A stretch of 64,000 bases of DNA from Taudactylus pleione. Lineage: Eukaryota > Chordata > Amphibia > Anura > Myobatrachidae. The position numbers were made by a program, and so were the translations under genes. The notes beneath the pieces were generated by a model. It made no database searches. It was not told the origin of the DNA and saw only the letters and a program-made list of their open reading frames with translations. Numbering within the stretch: the stretch's first letter is position 1; every line of letters starts with the position of its first letter. The DNA is taken from contig JAUIMM010001249.1 in assembly GCA_031769625.1 (NCBI GenBank), positions 372,001 to 436,000 on the forward strand, written 5' to 3'. Positions 39,377 through 53,100 of the stretch are shown here, piece by piece.

Positions 39377-41391
39377 ACCACATTCTTAACTATGTACCAC
39401 TATACAGCTCTACACCATACACCACTATACACCCCATTCTACATATGTACCACTACACCACATTCTATACTATGTACCACTATGTACCACTATACACCAC
39501 ATTCTATACTATGTACCACTATACCCCATGTTCTATACTATGTAAATCTATACAACATATTCTATACTATGAACCACTATACACCATATTCTATGCGATG
39601 TACCACTATACAGCTCTACACCACATTCTATACTATATACCACTATACTCCACATTCTAGACTATGTACAACTATACACCATATTCTATACTATGTACCT
39701 CTATACTCCATATTCTATACTATATACCACGAAACTCCACATCCTATACTATATACAGCTCTTCACCACATTCTATACTATGTACCACTATACACCATAT
39801 TCTATACTATTTACCTCTATACACCATATTCTATACTATATACCACTATTAACCATATTCTATACAATGTACCACTATACACCATATTCTATATGATATA
39901 CAACTATACAGCACTACCCCATCTTCTGTACTATGTATGTACCACTATACACCATATTCTATATTATGAACCACTATACAGCTCTACACCATATTCTATA
40001 CTATTTACCACTATATACCATATTCTATACTATGTAACACTATAAACCTCTACACTATATTCTATGCTATGTACCACAATACAGCTCTATACCACATTCT
40101 ATACTATGTACAACTGTACAGGTCTACACTATATTCTATACTATATACTACTATAGACCACATTCTATACTAAGTGCCTCTATACATCATATTCTATAGT
40201 ATGTAGCAATATACACAACATTCTATACTATGTACCACTATACAGCTCTCCACCATATTCTATACTATGTACCACTACACACCATATTCTATACTATGTA
40301 CCACTATTAAGCTCTACACCACATTCTATACCATGTACCGCTATACATCATATTATGTGTACCACTATACACCATATTCTAGACTATGTAACACTATACA
40401 CCATATTCTAGACAATGTACCTCTATACACCATATTCTATACTATGTACCTCTATACACCATATTATATACTATGTACCACTATACACCACATTCTATAC
40501 TATGTACCACTATACACCATATTATATACTATGTGCCTCTATACACTATATTCTATACTATGTACCACTATACACCACATTCTATACTATGTACCACTAT
40601 ACACCATTTCTATACTATGTACCACTATACAGCTCTACACCATATTCTATACTATATACCACTATACAACATATTCTATACTATATACTACTTAACAGCT
40701 CTACCCCATATTCTATGCCATGTACCACTATACAGCTCTGTACCACATTATATACTATATACCACTATACACCATATTCTATACTATGTAGCACTTTACA
40801 CCATATTCTATAATATGTACCACTATACATCTCTACACCATACTATATGCTATGTATCACTATACACAATACTCTATACTATGCACCACTGTACAGCTAT
40901 ACACTATATTCTATACTATATACCACTATACACACTATTGTATACTATGTACCACTATACAGCTCTACATCATATTCTATATTATATACCACTATACACC
41001 ATATTCTATACTATGTACAACTTTACACCACATTCTATACTATGTACCACTATACACCATATTCTATACTACGTACCTCTATACACCATATTCTATACTA
41101 TATACCACTATACACCTTATTCTAAACTATGTACCACTATTCACCTCTACACCATATTCTATACTATGTACCACTATACAGCTGTGTACCACATTCTATA
41201 CTATGTACCACTATACAGCTCAACACCATATTCTATACTATATACTACTATACACCACATTCTATACTATGTACCACTATACACTATATTCTATAAAATG
41301 TAACACTATACACCACATTCTATACTATGTAACACTATACAGCTCTACACCACATTCTAAACTATGTACCACTGCACACCATATTCTATAC
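39377..41391 (-). repeat. Heterogeneous inverted satellite
   Basis: Mixed units, with the shortened ACATATG unit near 39,438, CTATAAACCTC near 40,030 and the TTAACAGCTCTACCCC to CTATGCC marker series at about 40,692-40,720. That series matches the one right of junction 1 (about 32,793-32,830) and at the window start in forward orientation. These shared markers show the inverted block is itself a mosaic of sub-families. No unique sequence was seen. Confidence 0.74.
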
Positions 41392-42799
41392 TATGTACCT
41401 CTATACACCACATTCTAGACTACATACCACTATACACCATATTCTATACTATGTACCACTATACAGCTCTACACCACATTCTATACTTTGTACCACTATA
41501 CACCATATTCTATGTACCACTATACACCACATTTTAGACTATGTACCACTATACACCATATTCTATACTATATACCTCAATACACCATAATTTATACTAT
41601 GTACCACTATACACCAAATTCTATACTATGTACCACTATACAAGATTTTCTATACTATGTACCTCGATACACCATATTCTATACTGTGTACCACTATACA
41701 CCATATTCTATACTATGTACCACAATACACCATATTCTATACTATTTACCACTATATACCATACTCTATACTATATACCGCTATACACCATATTTTATTC
41801 TATGTACCACTATACAACACATTCTGTACTATGTAGCTCTATACACCATATTCTATACTATGTACCTCTATACACCATATTCTATACAATGTACCACAAT
41901 ACACCACATTCTATACTATGTTCCTCTATACACCATATTCTATACTATGTATCAATAGATAGCTCTACACCAAATTCTATACTATGTACCACTATACACC
42001 ACATTCTATACTATGTTCCACTATACACCATATTCTATACTTTGTACCTCTATACACCATATTCTATACTATGTACCACTGTACACCATATTCTATACTA
42101 TGTAACACAATACACCATATTCTATATTATGTACCACTATACACCGTATTCTATACTATGTACCACTATACACACCATATTCTATACTATGTACCTCTAT
42201 ACACCATTTTCTATACTATGAACCACTATACAACATATTCTATGCTGTGTAGCACAATACAGCTCTACACCATATTCTATACTATGTACCACTATACAGC
42301 ACTACACCATATTCTATACTATGTACCACTATACACCATATTCTATACTATGTACCACTATACACCATATTCTATACTATGTACCACTATACACCACATT
42401 CTATACTATGTACCATTGTACAGCTTTATACCACATTCTATACTATATACCACTATACACCACATTCTATACTATGTACCACTATACAGCTCTACACCAC
42501 ATTCTATACTATGTTCCTCTATACACCACATTCTATACTATGTACCACTATACAGCTCTACACCACATTCTATACAATGTACCACAATACACCATATTCT
42601 ATACTATGTACCACTATACATCTCTACACCACATTCTATACTATGTTTCTCTATACACCAAATTCTATACTATGTACCTCTATACACCATATTCTATACT
42701 ATGTACCACTATACACCATATTCTATACTATGTATCACAATTCACCATATTCTATACTATGTACCACTATACACCATATTCTATACTATGTACCACTAA
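41392..42799 (-). repeat. Inverted, diverged copy of the 3.7-kb HOR (part)
   Basis: Read on the - strand, this region follows the variant order of HOR copy 1 from about 7,974 to about 9,380, mapping as x to 50,773 minus x (42,799 to 7,974; 41,984 to 8,789; about 42,430 to about 8,343). The GTGTGTTTAGTGG variant appears as CCACTAAACACACC near 42,793. Many single-base differences separate it from the near-identical forward copies. The inverted block and the HOR therefore share ancestry that predates the recent amplification. Confidence 0.83.
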
Positions 42800-43400
42800 A
42801 CACACCATATTCTATACTATGTACCTCTATACACCATTTTCTATACTATGTACCACTATACACCATATTCTATGCTGTGTAGCACAATACAGCTCTACAC
42901 CATATTCTATACTATGTACCACTATACACCATATTCTATACTATGTACCACTATACACCATATTCTATACTATGTACCACTATACACCACATTCTATACT
43001 ATGTACCATTGTACAGCTTTATAACACATTCTATACTATATACCACTATACACCACATTCTATACTATGTACCACTATACAGCTCTACACCACATTCTAT
43101 ACTATGTTCCTTTATACACCACATTCTATACTATGTACCACTATACAACTCTACACCACATTCTATACAATGTACCACAATACACCATATTCTATACTAT
43201 GTACCACTATACATTTCTACACCACATTCTATACTATGTTCCTCTATACACCATATTCTATACTATGTACCTCTATACACCATATTCTATACTATGTACC
43301 TCTATACACCATATTCTATACTATGTACCACTATACACCATATTCTATACTATGTATCACAGTACACCATATTCTATACTATGTACCACTATACACCATA
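42421..43400 (-). repeat. 0.59-kb tandem duplication at the right end of the inverted block
   Basis: CAGCTTTATA at 42,421 recurs at 43,013, a 592-bp offset. Similar variant order follows on both sides up to near the second inversion junction, with some single-base differences. The duplication abuts the junction, so it may have formed with or after the inversion event. Confidence 0.75.
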
Positions 43401-43451
43401 TTCTATACTATGTACATTGTATAGAATATAGTGTATAGTGGTACATAGTAT
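43376..43451. repeat. Inversion junction 2: palindrome centred on TGTACA
   Basis: The left arm 43,376-43,413 and right arm 43,414-43,451 are reverse complements at 36 of 38 positions with no spacer. The centre falls in TGTACA at 43,411-43,416. The C-rich unit on + left of it gives way to the G-rich unit right of it. The wider flanks differ: left relates to HOR phase about 7.4-8.3 kb, right to about 9.0-9.2 kb. The palindrome is therefore local and not a long mirror. Confidence 0.92.
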
Positions 43452-45184
43452 AGAATGTGTTGTATAGTGGTACATAGTAAAAAATATTTTGTATAGCGGC
43501 ATATAGCATAGAATATGGTATATAGTGGTAAATAGTATTGAATATGGTGTATTGTGGTACATAGTATAGAATATGGTGTATAGTGGTACACAGTATAGAA
43601 TATGGTGTATAGAGGTACATAGTATAGAATATGGTGTATAGTGTTACATAGTATAGAATATGGTGTAGACCTGTATAGTGGTACATAGTATAGAATGTGG
43701 TGTATAGTGGTACATAGTATAGAATATGGTGTATAGTGGTACATAGTATAGAATATGGTGTATAGTGGTAAATAGTATAGAATGAGGTGTAGAGCTGTAT
43801 AGTGGTACATAGTATCGATTGTGGTGTAGAGCTGTCTAATGGTACATAGTATTGAATTTGGTATAGAACTGTATAGTGGTACATAGTATAGAAAATGGTG
43901 TATAGAGGTACATAGTATAGAATATGGTGTATAGTGGTACATAGTACAGAATGTGTTGAATAGTGGTAGATAGTATAGAATATAGTGTATAGAGGCACAT
44001 AGTATAGAATATGGTGTGTAGAGGTACATCATCTAGAATATGGTGTATAGTATTACATAGTCTAGAATATGGTGTATAGTGGTACATAGAATATGATGTA
44101 TAGCGGTACAAAGTATAGAATGTGCTGTAGAGCTGAATAGTGGTAGATAGTATAGAATATGGTGTATAGTGGTACATAGTATAGAATGTGGTGTAGAGCT
44201 GTATAGTGGTACATAGTAAAGAATGTGGTGTATAGTGCTACATACTATAGAATATGGTGTATAGAGGTACTTAGTATAGAATGTGGTCTACAGTAGTATA
44301 TAGTATAGAATATGGTATAGAGCTGTACAGTTGTACATAGTATAGAATGTGGTATAGAGCTGTATAGTGGTACATAGCATAGAATATAGTGTAGAGGTTT
44401 ATAGTGGTACATAGCGTAGAATATGGTGTATAGTGGTAAATAGTATAGAATATGGTGTAGAGCTGTATAGTGCTTCATAGTATAGAATATGCTGTATAGT
44501 GGTATATACATAGTACAGAATATGGGTAGAGCTGTATAGTTGTATATCGTATAGAATATGGTGTTTAGTGGTACATTGTATATAATATGGTTAATAGTGA
44601 TATATAGTATAGAATATGGTGATTAGAGGTATATAGTATAGATTATGGTGTATAGTGGTACATAGTATAGAATGTGGTGAAGAGCTGTATAATGGTACAT
44701 AGTATAGGATGTGGTGTATAGTAGTACATAGTCTAGAATGTGGTGTATAGTGGTATATAGTATAGAATGTGGTGTAGAGCTGAATAGTGGTACATCGTAT
44801 AGAATATGGTGTATAGTGGTACATAGTATAGAATATGGTGTATAGAGGTACATAGTATAGAATATGGTGTATAGTGGTACATAGTATAGAATGTGGTGTA
44901 TAGTGGTACATAGTGGTACATAGTATAGAATGTGGTGTAGTGGTACATAGTATAGAATGTGGTGTATAGTGGTGAATGGTGTAGAGCTGTATAGTGGTAC
45001 ATAGTATAGAATGTGGTGTATAGCAGTACATCGCATAGAATACGGTGTAGAGCTGTGTAGTGGTACATAGTATAGAATGTGGTGTAGAGCTGTATAGTGT
45101 TACATAGTATAGAATATGGTGTATAGAGGAACATAGTATAGAATGTGGTGTAGAGATGTATAGTGGTACATAGTATAGAATATG
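43414..45184 (+). repeat. Transition satellite after the inversion
   Basis: The first part (43,450-43,620) is a diverged relative of HOR phase 9.0-9.2 kb, with GCGGCATATAGC, GGTATATAG and a GTAAATAG variant in that order. The part from about 44,230 to 44,530 follows the variant series of 660-900, including CATACTATAG, GAGGTTTATAG and TATATACATAGTACAG. The interval is thus a mosaic of two sub-families seen elsewhere. No gene or unique DNA was seen. Confidence 0.76.
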
Positions 45185-45913
45185 GTGTATTGTGGTACAT
45201 TGTACAGAATATTGTGTATAGTGGTACATAGTATAGAATATGGTGTATTGTGGTACATTGTACAGAATATGGTGTATAGTGGTATATAGTATAGAATATG
45301 GTGTATAGAGGTACATAGTATAGAATATGGTGTATAGAGGTACATATTATAGAATATGGCGTATAGTGCTACATAGTATAGAATGTGTTGTATAGTGGTA
45401 CATAGTATAAAATATGGTGTATAGTGGTATATAGTATAGAATATGGTATATAGTGGTAAATACTATAGAATATGGTGTATTGTGGTACATAGTATAGAAT
45501 ATGCTGAATAGTGGTACACAGTATAGAATATGGTGTAAAGAGGTACATAGTATAGAATATGGTGTATAGTGGTACATAGTATAGAATATGGTGTATAGTG
45601 CTACATAGTATAGAATGTGGTGTATAGTGGAACATAGTATAAATTATGGTGTATTGAGGTACATAGTATAGAATATGGTATATAGTGGTAATTAGTCTAG
45701 AATGTGGTGTATAGTGGTATATAGAATATGGTGTATAGTGGTACATAGTATAGAATGTGATGTAGAGCTGTATAGTGGTACATAGTATAGAATATGGTGT
45801 ATAGTGGTACATAGTATAGAATATGGTGTAAAGTATTACATAGTATAGAATGTGGTGTTGAGCTGTATAATGGTACATAGTATAGAATGTGGTGTATAGT
45901 GGTAGATAGTATA

Positions 45914-47570
45914 GAATGTGATTTAGAGCTGTATAATAGTACATAGTATAGAATATGGTGTATAGTGGTACATAGTATAGAATGTTGTGTATAGTGGTAT
46001 ATAGTATAGAATATGGTGTAGAGCTATATAGTGGTTCATAGTATAGACAATGGTGTATAGTAGTACATAGTATAGAATATGGGGTGAGCTATATAGTTGT
46101 TTATAGTATTGTATATGGTTTATAGTGGTACATAGTATAGAATATGGTGTATAGTGGTATATTGTATAGAATATGGTGTATAGAGGTACATAGTATAGAA
46201 TATGGTGTATAGATCTACATAGTATAGAATATTGTGTAGAGCTGTATAGTGAAACATAGAATAGAATATGGTGTAGAGCTGTATAGTGGTACATAGTAAA
46301 CAATATGGTGTATAGTGGTATATAGTATAGAATATGGTGTATAGCTGTACAGTGGTGCATAGTATAGAGTATTATGTATAGTGATACATAGCATAGAATA
46401 TGGTGAAGAGATGTATAGTGGTACGTAGTATAGAATATGGCGTATAGTGCTACATTGTATAGAATATGGTATATAGTGGCATATAGTACAGAATGTGGTG
46501 TTGAGTTGTATAGTGGTACATAGTATAGAATATGGTGTATAGTGGTACATAGTATAGAATATGGTGTATAGTGGTACATAGTATAGAATGTGGTGTAAAG
46601 TGGTACATAGTATAGAATATGGTGTATAGTGGTATATAATATAGAATATGATGTAGAGCTGTATTGTGGTACATAGTATAGAATATGGTGTATAGTGGTA
46701 CATAGTATAGAATATGGTGTATAGCACATAGTATAGAATAAGGTGTAATGGTACATGGTATAGAATATGGGTTAGAGCTGTATAGTGGTATATAGTATAG
46801 AATATGGTGTATAGTGGTACATAGTATAGAATATGGTGTATAGAGGTACATAGTATAGAATATGGTGTATAGTGGTACATAGTATAGAATATGGTGTATA
46901 GTGGTACATAGTATAGAATATGGTGTATAGTGGTACATAGTATATTGTGTATTGTGGTACATTGTATAGAATGTGGTGTAGAGCTGTATAGTTGTTCATA
47001 GTATAGAATATGGTGTATAGTGTTACATAGTATAGAATGTGATGAAGAGCTGTATAGTGGTACATAGTATAGAATATGTTGTATAGTGGTACATAGTATA
47101 GAATGTGGTGAAGAGCTGTATAATGGTACATAGTATAAAATGTGGTATAGAGCTGTATAGTGGTATATAGTATAGATTGTGGTGTATAGTGATACATAGT
47201 ATAGAATAAGGTGTATAGTGGTATATAGTATAGAACATGGTGTAGAGCAGAATATTGGTGTATAGTATAAAATATGGTGTAGTGGTGTACAGTGGTACAT
47301 AGAATAGTATGTGGTTTATAGTGTCACATAGTATAGAATATGGTGTATAGTGGTACATAGTATAGAATGTGGTGTATAGTAGTATATAGTATAGAATATG
47401 GTGTAGAGCTGTATAGTGGTACATAGTATAGAATGTGGTACAGAGCTGTATAGTGGTACATGGCATAGAATATGGGGTAGAGCTGTATAGTGGTACATAG
47501 TATAGAATATGGTGTATAGTGGTACATAGTACAGAATACGGTGTAGAGCTGTATAGTGGTACTTAGTATA
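45914..47570 (+). repeat. 1,657-bp tandem duplication, copy 1
   Basis: GAATGTGATTTAG at 45,914 recurs at 47,571, and many downstream variants keep the same 1,657-bp offset. Sequence before the two starts differs (GGTAGATAG against GGTACTTAG), which fixes the boundary near 45,912. The length fits 38 units of 29 bp plus 15 of 37 bp; this is one arithmetic solution and not a count. The corresponding region at 58,389 exists only once, so the duplication is specific to this HOR copy. Confidence 0.92.
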
Positions 47571-49227
47571 GAATGTGATTTAGAGCTGTATAATAGTACA
47601 TAGTATAGAATATGGTGTATAGTGGTACATAGTATAGAATGTTGTGTATAGTGGTATATAGTATAGAATATGGTGTAGAGCTATATAGTGGTTCATAGTA
47701 TAGAAAATGGTGTATAGTAGTACATAGTATAGAATATGGGGTGAGCTATATAGTTGTTTATAGTATTGTATATGGTTTATAGTGGTACATAGTATAGAAT
47801 ATGGTGTATAGTGGTATATAATATAGAATATGGTGTATAGAGGTACATAGTATAGAATATGGTGTATAGATCTACATAGTATAGAATATTGTGTAGAGCT
47901 GTATAGTGAAACATAGAATAGAATATGGTGTAGAGCTGTATAGTGGTACATAGTAAACAATATGGTGTATAGTGGTATATAGTATAGAATATGGTGTATA
48001 GCTGTACAGTGGTGCATAGTATAGAGTATTATGTATAGTGATACATAGCACAGAATATGGTGAAGAGATATATAGTGGTACGTAGTATAGAATATGGTGT
48101 ATAGTGCTACATTGTATAGAATATGGTATATAGTGGCATATAGTACAGAATGTGATGTAGAGTTGTATAATGGTACATAGTATAGAATATGGTGTATAGT
48201 GGTACATAGTATAGAATATGGTGTATAGTGGTACATAGTATAGAATGTGGTGTAAAGTGGTAAATAGTATAGAATATGGTGTATAGTGGTATATAATATA
48301 GAATATGATGTAGAGCTGTATTGTGGTACATAGTATAGAATATGGTGTATAGTGGTACATAGTATAGAATATGGTGTATAGCACATAGTATAGAATAAGG
48401 TGTAATGGTACATGGTATAGAATATGGGTTAGAGCTGTATAGTGGTATATAGTATAGAATATGGTGTATAGTGGTACATAGTATAGAATATGGTGTATAG
48501 AGGTACATAGTATAGAATATGGTGTATAGTGGTACATAGTATAGAATATGGTGTATAGTGGTACATAGTATAGAATATGGTGTATAGTGGTACATAGTAT
48601 ATTGTGTATTGTGGTACATTGTATAGAATGTGGTGTAGAGCTGTATAGTTGTTCATAGTATAGAATATGGTGTATAGTGTTTCATAGTATAGAATGTGAT
48701 GAAGAGCTGTATAGTGGTACATAGTATAGAATATGTTGTATAGTGGTACATAGTATAGAATGTGGTGAAGAGCTGTATAATGGTACATAGTATAAAATGT
48801 GGTATAGAGCTGTATAGTGGTATATAGTATAGATTGTGGTGTATAGTGATACATAGTATAGAATAAGGTGTATAGTGGTATATAGTATAGAACATGGTGT
48901 AGAGCAGAATATTGGTGTATAGTATAAAATATGGTGTAGTGGTGTACAGTGGTACATAGAATAGTATGTGGTTTATAGTGTCACATAGTATAGAATATGG
49001 TGTATAGTGGTACATAGTATAGAATGTGGTGAATAGTAGTATATAGTATAGAATATGGTGTAGAGCTGTATAGTGGTACATAGTATAGAAAGTGGTACAG
49101 AGCTGTATAGTGGTACATGGCATAGAATATGGGGTAGAGCTGTATAGTGGTACATAGTATAGAATATGGTGTATAGTGGTACATAGTACAGAATACGGTG
49201 TAGAGCTGTATAGTGGTACTTAGTATA
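47571..49227 (+). repeat. 1,657-bp tandem duplication, copy 2
   Basis: This is the second copy of 45,914-47,570, ending where ACTTAGTATAGAATG leads into the GTGGTGTAG path at 49,228. It differs from copy 1 by scattered substitutions (for example TCATAGTATAG after GTGTT near 48,680, where copy 1 has ACATAG). The same exit point is seen at 60,104 in the other HOR copy. Confidence 0.92.
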
Positions 49228-52200
49228 GAATGTGGTGTAGAGCTGTATAGTGGTACATAGTATAGAATATGGTGTATAGTGGTACATAGTATAGAATATG
49301 GTTTATAGTAGTACATAGTATAGAATATGATGTAGAGCTGTATAGTGGTACATAGTATAGAATATGTTGTAGTGTTGTATAGTGGTACATAGTATAGAAT
49401 ATGGTGTAGAGCTGTATTGTGGTACATAGTATAGAATATGGTGTATAGATGTACATAGTATAGAATATGGTGTAAAGTGGTACATAGTATGGAATACGGT
49501 GTATTGTGGTACATTGTATAGAATATGGTGTATAGAGGTACAAAGTATAGAATATGGTGTATAGTGGTACATAGTATAGAATATGGTGTATAGAGGTACA
49601 TAGTATAGAATGTGGTGTAGAGCTGTATAGTGCTAAATAGTATGGAATATGTTGTATAGTGGTACATAGTATAGATTGTGGTGTAAAGCTGTATAATGGT
49701 ACATAGTATAGAATGTGGTGTATAGTGGTACATAGAATAGAATATGGTGTATAGTGTTACATAGTATAAAATATGGTGTATAGTGGTACATAGTATGGAA
49801 TACAGTGTATAGTGGTACATAGTATAGAATATGGTGTATAGTGGTACATAGTATAGAATATGGTGTATAGAGGTACATAGTATAGAATATGGTGTATAGT
49901 GGTACATAGTATGGAATACAGTGTATAGTGGTACATAGTATAGAATATGGTGTATTGTGGTACATTGTATAGAATATGTTGTATAGTGGTACATATTATA
50001 GAATTTGGTGTAGAGCTACAAAGTGGTACATAGTATAGAATGTGGTGTAGAGCTGTATAGTGGTACATAGTATAGAATATGGAGTATAGTGGTACATAGT
50101 ATAGAATGTGTTGTAGAGCTGTATAGTGGTACATAGTATAGAACATAGTGTATGGTGGTACATAGTATAGAATATGGTGTATAGTGGTACATAGTGTAGA
50201 ATGTGGTGTATAGTAGTATATAGTATAGAATATGGTGTAGAGCTGTATAGTGGTACATAGTATAGAATGTGGTACAGAGCTGTATAGTGGTACATGGCAT
50301 AGAATATGGGGTAGAGCTGTTTAGTGGTATATAGTATAGAATATGGTGTAAATTGGTACATAGTCTTGAATATGTTGTATAGAGGTACATAGTATAGAAT
50401 ATGGTGTATAGAGGTACATAGTATAGAATATGGTGTATAGTGGTTCATAGTATAGAATGTGATGTAGAGCTGTATAGTGGTACATAGTATAGAATATGAT
50501 GTATAGTGGTACATAGTATAGAATGTGGTGTAGAGCTGTCTAATGGTACATATTATTGAATTTGGTATAGAACTGTATAGTGGTACATAGTATAGAATAT
50601 GGTGTATAGTGGTATATAGTATAGAATATGGTGTATAGTGGTACACAGTATAGAATATGGTGTATAGTGGTACATAGTATAGAATATGGTGTATAGTGGT
50701 ACATAGCATAGAATGTGTTGTATAGTGGTACATAGTATAGAATATGGTGTATATTGGTACATAGTTTAGAATATGGTGTATAGTGGTACATAGCATAGAA
50801 TGTGGTGTATAGTGGTACATAGTATAGAACATGGTGTAGAGCTGTATAGTGGTAAATAGTATAGCATATGGTGTAAAGTGGTACATAGTCTAGAGTATGT
50901 TGTATAGAGGTTCAGAGTATAGAATGTGGTGTAGAGCTGTATAATGGTACATAGTGTAGAATTTGGTATAGTGCTGTATAGTGGTCCATAGTCTAGAATA
51001 TGGTATATAGAGGTACAGAGTATAGAATTTGGTGTAGAGCTGTATAGTGGTGCATAGTATAGAGTTTTGTGTATAGTGATACATAGCATAGAATATGGTG
51101 TAGAGCTGTATAGTGGTGCAGAGTATAGAATATGGTGTATAGTGCTACATAGTACAGAATATGGTGTATAGTGGTATATAGTATAGAATTTGGTGTAGAG
51201 CTGTATAGTGGTACATAGTATAGAATGTGGTACAGAGCTGTATAGTGGTACATGGCATAGAATATGGGGTAGAGCTGTTAAGTGGTATATAGAATAGAAT
51301 ATGGTGTAAAGTGGTACATAGTCTAGAATATGTTGTATAGTGGTATATAGTATAGAATATGGTGTGTAGTGGTACATAGTATAGAATATGGTGTATAGTG
51401 GTACATAGTATAGAATGTTGTATATAGTGGTACATAGTATAGAATATGGTGTATAGTGGTATATAGTATAGGACATGGAGTAGAGCTGAATATTGGTACA
51501 TAGTATAAAATATGGTGTAGAGCTGTATAGTGGTACATAGTATAGAATGTGGTGTATAGTGGTACATAGTATAGAATGTTGTTTATAGTGGTACATAGTA
51601 TAGAATATGGTGTAGAGCTGTATAGTGGTACATAGTATAGAATATGGTGTAATGTTGTAAAGTGGTACATAGTCTAGAATATGGTGTAGAGCTGTATTGT
51701 GGTACATATTATAGAATATGGTGTATAGTGGTACATAGTATAGAATATGGTATATAGAGGTACATAGTATAGAATTTGGTGTAGAGCCGTATAGTGGTGC
51801 GGAGTGTAGAATATGGTGTATAGTGCTACATAGTATAGAATGTGGTGTATAGTAGTACATAGTATAGAATAAGGTGTAGAGCTGTTTAGTGGTACATAGT
51901 ATAGAATGTGGTGTAGAGCTGTATAGTGGTACATAGTATAAAATATGGTGTATAGTGGTACATAGCATAGAATATGGTGTATAGTAGTACATAGTATAGA
52001 ATAAGGTGTAGAGCTGTTTAGTGGAACATAGTATAGAATGTGGTGTAGAGCTGTATAGTGGTACATAGTATAGAATATGGTGTATAGTGGTACATAGTAT
52101 AGAATATGTTGTATAGAGGTACATAATATATAATATATGGTAGAGTGGTACATAGTATAGAATGTTGTGTATAGTGGTACATAGTATAGAATAAGGTGTA

Positions 52201-53100
52201 TTGTGGTACATTGTATAGAATATGGTATATAGAGGTACAAAGTATAGAATATGGTGTATAGTGGTACATAGTATAGAATGTGGTGTATAGTGGTACATAG
52301 TATAGAATGTGGTGTATAGTGGTACAAAGTGGAACATAGTATTGAATTTGGTGTAGTGGTACATAGTATAGAATGTGGTGTATAGTGGTGAATGGTGTAG
52401 AGCTGTATAGTGGTACATAGTATAGAATGTGTTGTAGAGCTGTATAGTGCTACATAGTATATGATATGGTGTATAGTGGTACATAGTATAGAATATGGTG
52501 TATAGTGGTATATAGTATAAAATATTGTGTATAGAGGTACATAGTATAAAATATGGTGTACAGTGGTACATAATATAGAATGTGGTGGATAGTGGTACAT
52601 AGTGGTACATAGTATAGAATGTGGTGTAGTGGTACATAGTATAGAATGTGGTGTATAGTGGTTAATGGTGTTGAGCTGTATAGTGGTTCATAGCATAGAA
52701 TGTGGTGTACAGTATTACATAGTACATAATACGGTGTAGAGCTGTATACTGGTACATAGTATAGAATGTGGTGTAGAGCTGTATAGTGGTACATAGTATA
52801 GAATATGGTGTATAGTGGTACATAGTATAGAATATGGTTTATAGTAGTACATAGTATAGAATATGATGTAGAGCTGTATAGTGGTACATAGTATAGAATA
52901 TGGTGTAGAGCTGTATTGTGGTACATACTATAGAATATGGTGTATAGTGGTACATAGTATAGAATATGGTATATAGAGGTACATAGTATAGAATTTGGTG
53001 TAGAGCTGTATAGTGGTGCTTATTATAGAGTATTGTGTATAGTGATACATAGCATAGAATATGGTGTAGAGCTGTATAGTTGTGCGGAGTATAGAATATG

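Larger units (their letters stand above)
32675..43413 (-). repeat. Inverted satellite block (about 10.7 kb)
   Basis: Across this block the + strand shows the reverse complement of the unit (ACTATGTACCACTATA and relatives), with the 37-mer insert appearing as ACAGCTCT. GC skew therefore changes sign at both ends. The stop-free strand is now +, so long meaningless frames run rightwards here. Unit lengths remain 29 and 37 bp. Variation between neighbouring units is higher than in the HOR region, except for short local duplications described separately. Confidence 0.96.
45185..53100 (+). repeat. Second higher-order family, copy 1
   Basis: The sequence from about 45,185 recurs from about 57,660. 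The offset is 12,475 bp for 45.2-47.5 kb and 10,818 bp when the second copy of the internal duplication is used. It is 10,765 near 50.0 kb and 10,852 from about 51.3 to 52.3 kb. Markers include the paired ACATTGTACAG variants near 45,196 and 45,256, GGGTGAGCTATATAG near 46,081, and TGGTACATGGCATAG near 47,456. By eye identity is high but below that of the 3,677-bp copies. Confidence 0.88.

Noticed and set aside
32675..43413. Inverted block as a mobile element with terminal inverted repeats
   Set aside because: The interior is the same satellite as outside. There is no transposase, no target-site duplication that could be recognised within repeats, and the inverted arms are simply satellite units meeting head-on.
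32629..43451. Both strand switches as simple fold-back read artefacts
   Set aside because: A fold-back would give long mirror-image flanks. Here similarity to a mirror beyond about 39 bp drops to ordinary unit-level similarity with different marker variants. An assembly mis-join is still possible and is noted in the findings.
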